Made by a program: the position numbers and the translations under genes
NCBI GenBank assembly: GCA_041751875.1
Contig: JBGSIC010000029.1
Span: 310,001 to 374,000 of the forward strand
DNA length: 64,000 nt
Source of the DNA: JBGSIC01 sp041751875
GTDB lineage: Bacteria; Bdellovibrionota; FAC87; UBA2466; JACKAF01
Direction: 5' to 3'
Part shown: piece after piece, positions 6,870-15,221 of the stretch
How the letters are laid out: every line of letters begins with the position of its first letter
Position numbering within the stretch: the first letter of the stretch is position 1
The notes under the pieces: model-generated
Databases searched by the model: none
What the model was told of the DNA's origin: nothing
What the model saw: the letters and a program-made list of their open reading frames with translations, nothing else

Positions 6870-9295
6870 AACTAGCTCTCACATTTCAGTTTTTGCTCCT
6901 AGTTCTTCTGATGGGGAATGTGTGCGCGTGGAGCGCAGAGCACTCGGGCAAAAAGGACGAAAAGGAAACAGAGGCATCTTCGTCTACGGATTCGAATACA
7001 AATACGCCGCCAACCGAGGAAGACAGGCTTGCCGAATCGCTGGGCATCGAGGGGGGTGCTACGACCGTGAAAGCGCTTCAAGCGGCATTGAAGGCGGCTG
7101 ATAAAGATGAGGTAACAGACAAGAAAGAAGAAGACGGCAAAGACGATAAAAAGGACGAGAAGACCGCTCAAGAGAAGGCGAATGAATTGTATTCTCAGCT
7201 CGCGGCGGAACTTGGCGAAGGGGAAGCAGGGGAGAAAAAATTAGAAGAACTTCTAAATAATGCCAACGCGAGCGAGCTCTTTGGCGAAAGTTTGGGGGAG
7301 ATGAAAACAGTCGCCGAGGCGCGGGGACTTCCTGCCACAGAACTCAACCAACAGATTCGTAACCTCGCTGGTTCGTTTAAACCGGAAGACATTGCGAAGA
7401 GGCAGCAGTTTATTCAGGAGCGTGATCGTCGTATCCAAAGCGACCCTCTAGCGCGAGCACTTTCCGGACCTGGCGGACAGCGTCCTGCTGCTGCTTTGGA
7501 AAGTGCCGCACAGTTCCGCGCTAATCCGAAGGATGCGAAGGGGTTTGCCAGTACGGTTGGACAAATGAATGGTGCTACCCGCAACAACCTAATGGCTGAT
7601 ATTAACCAGGCGATTAAGGACAGTCCTGACGACAAAACCCTCAAGGCGTTTGGAAGTGCGCTGCAATCTGCGGATCAGTACTGGGATGCGCGGAACGCTG
7701 GAGCGAGTGCGGCTCAGGCCAAAGATAAGTTAGAGCCGGGCCAAGAAGAAATCGGCGACGCCATGGAGAAACAGTTTGCCCAGAACCGTGAGATCGATAG
7801 CATCTTGAGCAGTGCGGTTGGGCCAAATGGGGAAGTGAAGGACCAGGCCGCACTGGATGCACTCAAGGAACGCTATGCTGGTTCTGAAGACGCAATTTTA
7901 GATTACATCCAAGAACAACAGGCCACTGCTGATAATAAAAATCTTTCAGACGCAGAACGAGCACTAGCGCAATCGCGCGTGGATAAATGGAGCCGCGTTC
8001 TTGAAGAGGGCGATGGGCATTTGGGTGTGAAAAATGCTGACGGCGGCAGTGGCCAAGCGGGAGGTGAAAGGTTTGGAAGTGGTGGTGCCGATTTTTATGG
8101 TGAAGATATTGGAGACGTCGTCTCACACCTGGCCTCAAAGGGGGACTTAGAAAATCTTAGCCTTAACCGCGAAGGTGTTAATAAAGATGACTCGGTAGGA
8201 GATTTGTTTGGTGGATCCTCTCGCATTGAGCTCAGCAAGAACAAGGAAGGAGAAATCCAAACCAATAACGTCACTGGAGACGAAAAAGTGCAGGCTGCTG
8301 CAGACATCGCGTCTGCCGCAATAAAGCGACTTAAAGAGAGTCCCACCCTTGGTGATGCTGCTACCGCTTTGGGAGCGGCTGGATTTATTGCGTTGCAGGG
8401 TCAGAGAGCCATTGAAAACGCTACGGGTGCTTGGGAAGGGGTGCCCGACTCGGTGAAGGAAGCTGCAATTAATTCGAAATCAGGAGCCAGCGCTGTGGAG
8501 GTTCAGGCCCGAATTAGAAAATTGGCAGAGCAGGGACTCGCGTTCAATCCGGAGACGGGATACTTTCAGGCTCCTTGCGTAGGAGAAGCCTGCGGAACCG
8601 GCGGGGCGAATATCAGTGCGGCTACCGTGGCTTCGGGAGACCCCAAAGAATGGGCGAACGCTCAAGCAGAGGTAAAAAGCGCTGCAGAGCGCACTGGCAC
8701 CGTAGTGGATATCCCTGGATTCGGTGGGTATGCTGTAAAGGGCTTAGAGAGATTTATTGCGACAAATTCTCCTGTAACGGAACCAGATGTGAGGACGGCG
8801 CCGGTAGCGAAACCGGTTTCGGCTTTTGAAGCCGGTGCTTTGGCTTACGCGTCTAGCGCTCGATTGGAACAAGCGCTAGTTCACGCGGCAGAAGAGTTCA
8901 GCGCAGATCACACGATTAACAATACGGCTCCGAGTTTGGCGGGTAAAGTAGGCTACGGCGATGTGGGAGCGGCTTTTTCTGTGGATAATATGGAAGACTA
9001 CAAACAGCTTGTTAATGCGCAAAAATTACAAGGACGGCCTACCTTTGTGGTGCCTACCAAAATCGGTGAGTGTCAAAATTGCGATATTTCCGCAACTCAT
9101 CGAATAAAGAATGCTTCGGAGTACAAGAACTCAAGTTTCATTTACCTCAACGTGGATACTTCAGGAGGACGAGAAGTAGCCAACGGGACGGGTGCGCAAC
9201 GCTATTCGGGTAGCAGCTGGGTCAGTGGAAACAACGGTGCAATTTGGTATGTAAATCCCCGTACCAACCAGTTGCAGATGCGCTTTAATCCTTAG
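6866..9295 (+). CDS. Large secreted acidic protein of unknown function
   Basis: 809 residues with a signal peptide (MKLALTFQFLLLVLLMGNVCA). Residues 25-110 form a Lys/Asp/Glu-rich, probably disordered region. The centre is Ala/Glu/Gln-rich and likely helical. The C-terminal 130 residues look more globular and include GECQNCD, while a PCVGEAC segment lies further upstream; both could form disulfides. I recognise no known family. It is translationally coupled to the preceding secreted protein by a 4-nt overlap. After its TAG stop the frame stays open for 58 more codons to 9472, which could be chance or a lost C-terminus. A role with the upstream motor is only inferred from gene order. Confidence 0.65.
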   Translation: MKLALTFQFLLLVLLMGNVCAWSAEHSGKKDEKETEASSSTDSNTNTPPTEEDRLAESLGIEGGATTVKALQAALKAADKDEVTDKKEEDGKDDKKDEKTAQEKANELYSQLAAELGEGEAGEKKLEELLNNANASELFGESLGEMKTVAEARGLPATELNQQIRNLAGSFKPEDIAKRQQFIQERDRRIQSDPLARALSGPGGQRPAAALESAAQFRANPKDAKGFASTVGQMNGATRNNLMADINQAIKDSPDDKTLKAFGSALQSADQYWDARNAGASAAQAKDKLEPGQEEIGDAMEKQFAQNREIDSILSSAVGPNGEVKDQAALDALKERYAGSEDAILDYIQEQQATADNKNLSDAERALAQSRVDKWSRVLEEGDGHLGVKNADGGSGQAGGERFGSGGADFYGEDIGDVVSHLASKGDLENLSLNREGVNKDDSVGDLFGGSSRIELSKNKEGEIQTNNVTGDEKVQAAADIASAAIKRLKESPTLGDAATALGAAGFIALQGQRAIENATGAWEGVPDSVKEAAINSKSGASAVEVQARIRKLAEQGLAFNPETGYFQAPCVGEACGTGGANISAATVASGDPKEWANAQAEVKSAAERTGTVVDIPGFGGYAVKGLERFIATNSPVTEPDVRTAPVAKPVSAFEAGALAYASSARLEQALVHAAEEFSADHTINNTAPSLAGKVGYGDVGAAFSVDNMEDYKQLVNAQKLQGRPTFVVPTKIGECQNCDISATHRIKNASEYKNSSFIYLNVDTSGGREVANGTGAQRYSGSSWVSGNNGAIWYVNPRTNQLQMRFNP

Positions 9296-9533
9296 CTGTC
9301 CGCGTTTCTTTCGAGCACCGGCCCGGCCAAGCACCCGCTGCTGTCCCTACTGCCAGAAACCCACGCCGCCGTTCTTCACGTGGGCTCAATGTTTGGATGG
9401 ATTGGAGCCGATGTTGGAGGGGGCTTTCTTCGGGTGGATGTCCTCAAGCCCGTGGGACCTCAAAAAAAATGACTAATAATAGGAGAGGGGGGATGCCCTT
9501 TTTCATGGGTAGGACGTAACACGGGGCAGCAAG

Positions 9534-9642
9534 GGCGAGGGACTTTCGTTCCTTAGACGCCGTTACTCAAACGGCATGGACCTCTCGACAAAGTTTGAAT
9601 ATATATAGAGAAAAGGTCCCTCGTTTCGCGCATCAGAACGAG
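9534..9642 (+). ncRNA. Hairpin-dense structured RNA candidate
   Basis: Three stems follow each other almost without spacers. GCCGTT 9559-9564 pairs with AACGGC 9570-9575 (5-nt loop). GGACC and TCTC at 9578-9586 pair with GAGA and GGTCC within 9608-9619. CTCGTT 9620-9625 pairs with AACGAG 9637-9642. Upstream, AGGGA 9538-9542 pairs with TTCCT 9549-9553, and GGCG 9534-9537 can pair with CGCC 9558-9561, which excludes the first stem above; this allows two alternative folds. It does not match the RNase P, SRP, tmRNA or 6S motifs I know. It may be an independent RNA or the 3' region of the upstream transcript. Strand is assumed from the flanking genes. Confidence 0.4.
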
Positions 9643-9649
9643 ATTATTC

Positions 9650-9679
9650 TTGTTCCGAACGGGGGTGGGCTCTTATAAT
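9650..9679 (+). promoter_or_regulatory. Candidate sigma-70-type promoter for rpsA
   Basis: A perfect -10 box TATAAT (9674-9679) is preceded, with 18-nt spacing, by TTGTTC (9650-9655) as a weak -35. The implied leader to the rpsA ATG is about 145 nt, long enough for S1 autoregulation. Confidence 0.4.
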
Positions 9680-9830
9680 CGGGGCCGCACGATGTCCTTA
9701 TATTTCCCCCCGTCGTTTAACCCCTGAAGATGGTTAGCTATTGGGCAAACTAGCGATTGACACTAAGCGCTTTGCATAGGAAAAGGTGGCGTTTAGGGAC
9801 GCGTTGCCTTGAGGTGGAGAATATTTAGGT

Positions 9831-11762
9831 ATGGCATTGGAAAATCAGAGTATGGCCAAAGAAAAACTCTCGGGAAAGTTGCCGATGACGAGTAAAGCTA
9901 AAGGAAAGCTAATCACAAATCCTATTCCTCTCAAGGTTGCAGAGCTTCCTGAGCTCCCGGAGCACGACAAAGATTTAGAAGACGTTCGTGGCGCGGTAAA
10001 AGAAGAAGGCAAAACCTTCCAGCAACTGTTCGAAGAAAGCCAAAAAGGCAAAGAGTATAAAGAAGGTGAAGTCGTTGAAGGTACGATCGTAAAGATCGAC
10101 GACGAAGTCGCCACGGTAGACATCGGTTACAAGTCCGAAGGTCAAATTCGTGTCGCAGAGTTTTACGACAGCCAACGCAAAATCATGATCAGCGAGGGCG
10201 ACGCCGTCCTTGTCTACATCGAAAAGGTAGAAGACGATCATGGCCGTTTGGTTCTTTCGAAAGAAAAGGCCGACGTACTTCGCGCCTGGGATGAAATCAG
10301 CGAAGCTTGTGAAAAGAACGAACTCGTTGAAGGTACCGTCGTTTCGAAAGTTAAAGGCGGCCTTTCAGTTGATATCGGTGTGAAGGCTTTCTTGCCTGGC
10401 TCCCAAGTCGACATCCGTCCTACAAAGAATTTGGACCAATATCTTGGTCAAAGTTACAAATTTAAGATCATTAAGTTCAACAAGAAGCGCGGCAACATCG
10501 TATTGTCTCGTCGCCTGTTGTTGATGGAAGAACGCGCTCGCTTGAAAGAGCAGACGCTCTCGAAGATCGAAGAAGGCATGGTAACGGAAGGTATGATCAA
10601 AAACCTTACCGATTACGGTGCATTCATCGACTTGGGTGGTTTGGATGGCCTGCTTCATATCACCGATATGTCGTGGGGACGTATTAAGCATCCTTCCGAG
10701 CTTTTCAAAGTCGGTCAGAGCATCGAAGTAAAAGTTCTTAAGTACGACGAAACCAAGGAACGCGTTAGCTTAGGCTACAAGCAGCTACAGCAAGATCCTT
10801 GGGGAACCGTCGAAGAACGGTACACCGTTGGTACTCGCGTGAAGGGCAAAGTTGTCAGCCTCACTGATTACGGCGCGTTTGTGGAACTTGAACCAGGCGT
10901 TGAAGGTCTGGTGCACGTCTCTGAAATGTCGTGGACCCAACGCGTGAAGCATCCTTCCAAGCTCGTCAACGAAGGCGATGAAGTCGAAGCAATTGTTCTC
11001 GACGTCGACAAGGGGAATCGTCGCATTTCCTTGGGCATGAAACAGATTGAACCTAATCCTTGGGACATCTTGGCTGAGAAATACAAAGTCGGAAGCCGAG
11101 TCAAAGGAACGGTTAAAAATATCACCGACTTCGGTGTGTTTGTCGGCGTACCGGAAGGTATCGACGGTCTCATTCACGTCAGCGACGTGACCTGGGAAAG
11201 CAAAGACATCAACCCGAACGAAATGTTCAAAAAGGGTGATGAAGTTGAGTGTGTCGTGCTCTCCATCGATAAGGAAGCCGAGAAGTTTAGCTTGGGCATC
11301 AAGCAAATGAGTGACGATCCTTGGCGCGTAGTGGCCAATCGCTTCCCTCAAGGCACAAAGGTCAAAGGCAAAGTCACGAAAGTGGCCGACTTTGGCGTGT
11401 TCCTTCAGGTTGAAGAAGGCGTCGAAGGCTTGTTGCACGCTTCGGAATTGATGGGTGAAGGTAAACCCAAAGATCGCTTGAAAGAAGTGAAAGTTGACGA
11501 CGAAATTGAAGCGGTCGTTGTCTCTGTGGATATGTCAGAGCGCAAACTTGCTCTTTCAGTTAAAGCGATGCACCAAAAAGAGGAACGCGAAAATATTCGT
11601 CATTACACCAAAACGGCGCAACAACAGTCGCGCACAAGCTTTGGTGATCTGCTTGGCGATGTGGCGCAAAAGCTGCGTGAGCAGCAGACGAAAACGGACG
11701 GCGACGAAACGCCTGCCGCTGATTCGGATGAAGCCGCGCCGACCGATTCGGACGATAAGTAA
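9831..11762 (+). CDS. rpsA: 30S ribosomal protein S1
   Basis: 643 residues. Six S1 (OB-fold) domains follow one another. The first begins about EGEVVEGTIVKIDDEVA and the second about NELVEGTVVSKVKG. Four more canonical repeats start with KxxxxDxGxFV/I patterns, such as MIKNLTDYGAFIDLGGLDG. Repeats 3-6 are the strong RNA-binding type; repeats 1-2 bind the ribosome in E. coli S1. It is longer than E. coli S1 (557), owing to an N-terminal extension of about 80 residues and an acidic C-terminal tail (ETPAADSDEAAPTDSDD). The ATG has AGGTGGAG about 12 nt upstream. It recruits mRNA to the 30S subunit. sppA follows 8 nt downstream, an arrangement seen in related bacteria. Confidence 0.96.
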   Translation: MALENQSMAKEKLSGKLPMTSKAKGKLITNPIPLKVAELPELPEHDKDLEDVRGAVKEEGKTFQQLFEESQKGKEYKEGEVVEGTIVKIDDEVATVDIGYKSEGQIRVAEFYDSQRKIMISEGDAVLVYIEKVEDDHGRLVLSKEKADVLRAWDEISEACEKNELVEGTVVSKVKGGLSVDIGVKAFLPGSQVDIRPTKNLDQYLGQSYKFKIIKFNKKRGNIVLSRRLLLMEERARLKEQTLSKIEEGMVTEGMIKNLTDYGAFIDLGGLDGLLHITDMSWGRIKHPSELFKVGQSIEVKVLKYDETKERVSLGYKQLQQDPWGTVEERYTVGTRVKGKVVSLTDYGAFVELEPGVEGLVHVSEMSWTQRVKHPSKLVNEGDEVEAIVLDVDKGNRRISLGMKQIEPNPWDILAEKYKVGSRVKGTVKNITDFGVFVGVPEGIDGLIHVSDVTWESKDINPNEMFKKGDEVECVVLSIDKEAEKFSLGIKQMSDDPWRVVANRFPQGTKVKGKVTKVADFGVFLQVEEGVEGLLHASELMGEGKPKDRLKEVKVDDEIEAVVVSVDMSERKLALSVKAMHQKEERENIRHYTKTAQQQSRTSFGDLLGDVAQKLREQQTKTDGDETPAADSDEAAPTDSDDK

Positions 11763-11770
11763 CCTTATTA

Positions 11771-12679
11771 ATGAAACCTCTTCTTAAAGGATTAGCAACG
11801 GTAGCTGCAGTGTGTGCGGTTATCGTGATGCTCGGCCTTACTTTCGGCATCACCCGCCTCATCGTCACAGCAAGCCGGGCTCAGATCAACGAAAACCATG
11901 TTGCTGTACTGGAGTTGGAAGGGATTATTCTGGATTCCTCCGAGCTCTTAGAAGATATAGAAGCCATCAAAGCCAATTCTCAGGTGAAGGGTGTCGTCAT
12001 GCGCATTAATTCACCTGGCGGTGTCGTGGGCCCTTCTCAGGAATATTTCCAGGCCATCAAAGAACTCGACCAAAAAATTCCCGTCGTAGTGTCCATGGGG
12101 GCAGTGGCGGCAAGCGGTGGTTACTACGCAGCGATGGGTGCGCGGAAAATTTATGCTAACCCTGGTACTTTGACGGCGAGTATCGGTGTGATCATGGAGT
12201 TTGTGAACACCGAGAAGCTATACGACTGGGCGAAGGTTAAGCGCTTCGCGCTCAAGTCTGGGGCGCTTAAGGACGTTGGTTCTCCCTTCCGCCCGATGAA
12301 GCCGGAAGAAAAGGAATTTCTCCAGACCCTGATGGACAACATTCACGTGCAGTTTCGCAATACCGTGAAAGCCCAACGCAAGATCGACGGCGAGGCTTTG
12401 TTGAAAGTCACCGACGGTCGAATCATGACTGGCGAACAAGCCTTTGAGGCCAAATTGGTCGATACCTTGGGCGGACTGACTGACGCGATTGCGGAAACCA
12501 AAAAGTTAGCCGGCTTGTCGCCTGAATCACCGGTGAGTTATCCCAAGCCGAAAGAGGGCTTTTTGCAGAAGTATTTGGTTGGCGAAATGGCCGGCCTTTT
12601 TGCAAAGTTTAACGAAACCTATCAACTTCACTTAGCTCCGGGCTGGAACATCATGCTTCTGGCACCGTTGATGCACTGA
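11771..12679 (+). CDS. sppA: Signal peptide peptidase SppA, short form (S49 family)
   Basis: 302 residues, like the short Bacillus-type SppA rather than the 618-residue E. coli form. An N-terminal membrane anchor (about residues 7-32) is followed by the protease domain. The nucleophile Ser lies in VAASGGYY (Ser115) and the general-base Lys in LKSGALKD (Lys162), the Ser/Lys dyad of the family. INSPGG near residue 79 is the oxyanion-side signature. The enzyme cuts leftover signal peptides in the inner membrane. It lies 8 nt after rpsA, probably in the same operon. Confidence 0.92.
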   Translation: MKPLLKGLATVAAVCAVIVMLGLTFGITRLIVTASRAQINENHVAVLELEGIILDSSELLEDIEAIKANSQVKGVVMRINSPGGVVGPSQEYFQAIKELDQKIPVVVSMGAVAASGGYYAAMGARKIYANPGTLTASIGVIMEFVNTEKLYDWAKVKRFALKSGALKDVGSPFRPMKPEEKEFLQTLMDNIHVQFRNTVKAQRKIDGEALLKVTDGRIMTGEQAFEAKLVDTLGGLTDAIAETKKLAGLSPESPVSYPKPKEGFLQKYLVGEMAGLFAKFNETYQLHLAPGWNIMLLAPLMH

Positions 12680-12724
12680 CGCACTTCGACTAGTACCCAC
12701 TCTCGGACACGCTACAATTCATCT

Positions 12725-13132
12725 ATGCGAGTATTCAAAACCTTTTCTGTTTTCTTTATGTTGTGTCTCACGGCAGGAGCAGAGACTCGGCCCGGAGCGC
12801 ATCGCGAAACTGGCTCACGAGCGCTAATCAGCGCCTGCGATGATCTTAGTTCCAAACTGATGCCATATCTCGAAGGGTGCTACTCAGCTGCCCGAAAATG
12901 CGAAAAAGAGTTTCCGGGAACGAATACCTCAGATGTTCTGAAACACTGTGAAAAACTCTGGTGTTATAAGATAAAGCAGCTCCGGACAGCTACCAATTGT
13001 AGCGAGCCCCTTGGTATTTATCGCAATGACGTCGAAGGAGAAAATCCTTCTTTTTTTGCAATTCACAAAGCTAGCACGGCCCGCCCCAAGGGGCCGGCAG
13101 CCTACGTGACGAGCGATGAAACTTGTTCTTAA
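12725..13132 (+). CDS. Small secreted Cys-rich protein of unknown function
   Basis: 135 residues with a signal peptide (MRVFKTFSVFFMLCLTAGA). The mature part has eight Cys (including SACDDL, EGCYSAARKC, KHCEKLWCYK and TNCSEP), suggesting disulfides and an extracytoplasmic location. I recognise no family. It lies 45 nt after sppA with no strong ribosome site visible. An 18-base palindrome follows at 13187-13204. Confidence 0.55.
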   Translation: MRVFKTFSVFFMLCLTAGAETRPGAHRETGSRALISACDDLSSKLMPYLEGCYSAARKCEKEFPGTNTSDVLKHCEKLWCYKIKQLRTATNCSEPLGIYRNDVEGENPSFFAIHKASTARPKGPAAYVTSDETCS

Positions 13133-13186
13133 TTATTACGGATTCTCGCTCCGTTAATTAGTTGCCATATAAAAGGAAGAGCTTGG

Positions 13187-13204
13187 ACTGGTCACGTGAC
13201 CAGT
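13187..13204. repeat. Perfect 18-base palindrome
   Basis: ACTGGTCAC followed directly by its reverse complement GTGACCAGT, between two convergent genes. There is no loop and no T-run, so it resembles a protein-binding site more than a terminator. Flanking bases extend the symmetry with one mismatch. Confidence 0.5.
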
Positions 13205-13225
13205 TCATAGGGCAATGTAGTGCGT

Positions 13226-13714
13226 TTATTTTCGGACGAGTTCCCAAGGTTTTACCTGCCAACGTGTTTTAACAAGTGCAACCGCTTCGTTTTCCGCGTT
13301 GGTGATATGCGTTTGTAGATCTATCCAAATCTCACCTTTTTCATCAGTACTAGGCCAGGCATTCGGCCGAAGCGCTTCTCCTACCAAACGTCCACGTCCC
13401 TGTTTCTGGTATTGGGCGGTGAGTTCAGACAAAATGATCCGGTACTGTCCGAAAGAGAAATTCTGCGCAATGAGTAAGCCAGCAGGAAACTCACCCAGTA
13501 GAGCAAGCGCGCACGCGTGTGCGCCTTTCAAATGATTCTCTCGTAGCTTCCTCGGGGGTGACATCACCCTCACCACCTCCGGCGAAAGAGTGCGCACCTT
13601 CATGCCGAGCCAACGATTAAAGGGAATTCCTACGGTTAAAAGGGTGTTCAGCAAAGGTAGCCGAAGGGCCGGTGAAGTAACCTTGTTGGAGAACGCAATA
13701 GGATCAAATGCCAT
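13226..13714 (-). CDS. DUF4442-type hotdog-fold protein (thioesterase-like)
   Basis: 162 residues. The central NHLKGAHACALALLGEFPAGLL corresponds to the long helix of a hotdog fold as in PaaI and DUF4442 thioesterases (H-x-G-A-x-x-A-L-A). The C-terminal strands (GEIWIDLQTHITNAENEAVA) fit the sheet. A substrate cannot be named; members act on acyl-thioesters or are orphan. It starts 14 nt after the stop of the STAS gene and is probably the last gene of the SpoIIE-HATPase-STAS operon, a partner not usual for such switches. Confidence 0.65.
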   Translation of the reverse strand: MAFDPIAFSNKVTSPALRLPLLNTLLTVGIPFNRWLGMKVRTLSPEVVRVMSPPRKLRENHLKGAHACALALLGEFPAGLLIAQNFSFGQYRIILSELTAQYQKQGRGRLVGEALRPNAWPSTDEKGEIWIDLQTHITNAENEAVALVKTRWQVKPWELVRK

Positions 13715-13728
13715 GATGGGAAACGGTA

Positions 13729-14214
13729 TTAGCCCTTTTTCAAAAAGGCAAAGTACTTATCCTCAATGGAATCAAACTCCATCGTTGTGCCGCAGGTAGG
13801 GCAGGGAGGCGTGGGAACGGTGACATCACCGTGAGAAACAATGTCTTTGGCTTTGAGAAGCATGTCATTCTCTTCATCGCATTTTTCGCAAAAGAAAGGC
13901 GCAATAAAAGACGTGAATTCTACTTTTTTGCCACCGGTGAAGTTGGCAAAAAGGTTGATCTGGTTGACGATACTGGCCGGACATACTTCGAAAACAATGT
14001 TCAGTTCATCGGGCAGTGACTCCATAAACTTTACCCACTTCTGGATACCCGCAGAGTTGATGAGATTGATTCCCTGAAAATTAAAAACAGCTTTAGATAC
14101 ACCTGTAAACTGGAGGGATGAATAGTCCGCTCCAGCATCTATTTGCCCGACAAAGCTCACCATCAGGGCGCCGCCGCTCACATTCTTCACTATGGTAAGA
14201 GAACTTGCACTCAT
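13729..14214 (-). CDS. STAS-domain anti-sigma-antagonist-like protein with C-terminal zinc ribbon
   Basis: 161 residues. The first 100 form a STAS domain; NLINSAGIQKW aligns with the DSSG phosphorylation loop of SpoIIAA, and the Ser in the phospho-acceptor position is kept. Residues 105-150 carry two CxxC pairs (CEKC and CPTC), a likely zinc ribbon not found in simple SpoIIAA/RsbV proteins. The start overlaps the stop of the HATPase gene by 4 nt (ATGA), giving coupled translation. It should be phosphorylated by the HATPase and dephosphorylated by the SpoIIE-type phosphatase upstream (family knowledge plus gene order). Confidence 0.8.
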   Translation of the reverse strand: MSASSLTIVKNVSGGALMVSFVGQIDAGADYSSLQFTGVSKAVFNFQGINLINSAGIQKWVKFMESLPDELNIVFEVCPASIVNQINLFANFTGGKKVEFTSFIAPFFCEKCDEENDMLLKAKDIVSHGDVTVPTPPCPTCGTTMEFDSIEDKYFAFLKKG

Positions 14215-15221
14215 GCTGTCTTCTTCACAAAAAAGTTAAGAGCCTTGTGTGGTGGAAGCGCGTACTTTTCACGACGAGACAGCGGCATCACGCAGATCAC
14301 TTCCGTCCTGACTCCGGGCTCCAAATTGAAAATCATGTGGGACGTCCAGCCATACATCATGAAGAATCCGATACCGGCTCCTCGGTTTTCTACCATACGC
14401 ATTTCGCGGCTTCCCAGCGAAGTGCAACGATAGATACGCTGCATTGCGTCCCTAGCCTTTAAGGTACCATGGTTGTCCGTTATCCCAATAACGAAATTTT
14501 TTTCGTCAAAGCCAAACTCGATAAATACCTGTTCCGATTTGTTGAGTTTAACGGCGTCATTTCGATTGTGTTGCGCTCGCCTCTGGTTCTTCAGAGCCGT
14601 ATCAGGGTGGGCATCCAGGACGGCGTTCATCATCAATTCCATTGCGATGGTTTGTGCGCGATCATTGAAAGATCGGAAGGCTTTTACTTGTGCGAGTTTC
14701 TGATGCAGCGACATTAACACCGTGCCGTGGCCGCTGAAGCTGTAGAGGCGGAGTTTCTCAACAGCGGCTTTCTTCGATAAATAGTACTGGGTGCCCCAGA
14801 TAGAGCGCTGTCCGAATTTCTTCAAGAGCACTATTTTTAGCTGGGCCGTAAAATCGGGAAACGATTTCGGCATCAGGTTCAAGACTCCTGGGTGCTCAAA
14901 CATGAAGCGCAGGTTCTCTTCGTCGGACTCATCGGAAATAAAGACGGTGTTGTTTGAAGCATGTCCGTGCAAGAGCAAAGATAGCCCTTCGGATTGACGA
15001 AGCTTTTGTGAAAAATCCGCGATGATGGGAACGTGCGGATTATCCTGAATGATTGAGCGTGCGTCTTGGAGATTGGGGCGAACGATCAGTTCGCACTGCG
15101 TGGGTAGGATCTGTACCAGAGCCTCTGAAAGTTTTGGGCAATCGGAAATCAGCAGGACTTTGGGCCTGGTGCGTGCGGTCTTATCCGGCTGTTGAGGCCG
15201 CTGTAAAACGGTAGTTTTCAT
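14211..15221 (-). CDS. RsbW-like HATPase with N-terminal receiver-like domain
   Basis: 336 residues. The N-terminal 120 residues (PKVLLISDCPKLSEALVQIL) resemble a response-regulator receiver, but a clear phospho-acceptor Asp is not obvious, so it may be degenerate. The C-terminal 170 residues hold a GHKL ATPase: N-box ELMMNAVLDA, G1-like ITDNHG, G2-like GAGIGFFM. This is the serine-kinase type of RsbW/SpoIIAB, here not a histidine kinase since no DHp region is present. The start overlaps the phosphatase gene by 41 nt. It is the middle gene of a phosphatase-kinase-STAS module. Confidence 0.78.
   Translation of the reverse strand: MKTTVLQRPQQPDKTARTRPKVLLISDCPKLSEALVQILPTQCELIVRPNLQDARSIIQDNPHVPIIADFSQKLRQSEGLSLLLHGHASNNTVFISDESDEENLRFMFEHPGVLNLMPKSFPDFTAQLKIVLLKKFGQRSIWGTQYYLSKKAAVEKLRLYSFSGHGTVLMSLHQKLAQVKAFRSFNDRAQTIAMELMMNAVLDAHPDTALKNQRRAQHNRNDAVKLNKSEQVFIEFGFDEKNFVIGITDNHGTLKARDAMQRIYRCTSLGSREMRMVENRGAGIGFFMMYGWTSHMIFNLEPGVRTEVICVMPLSRREKYALPPHKALNFFVKKTA

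Larger units (their letters stand above)
9296..9830 (+). other. 535-nt region without a recognised gene, before rpsA
   Basis: The first 175 nt continue the open frame of the preceding gene to a TGA at 9470-9472. From about 9534 to 9642 the sequence is packed with inverted repeats (see the ncRNA entry). A TATAAT box lies at 9674-9679. The remainder up to 9830 would be the rpsA 5' leader of about 145 nt. No tRNA-like fold or gene of more than 60 codons with coding character was seen on either strand. Confidence 0.6.

Noticed and set aside
10785..11438. 217-codon minus-strand frame within rpsA
   Set aside because: It lies wholly antisense to a highly conserved gene; its His/Phe/Asp-rich composition is the typical shadow of a repeated S1 sequence.
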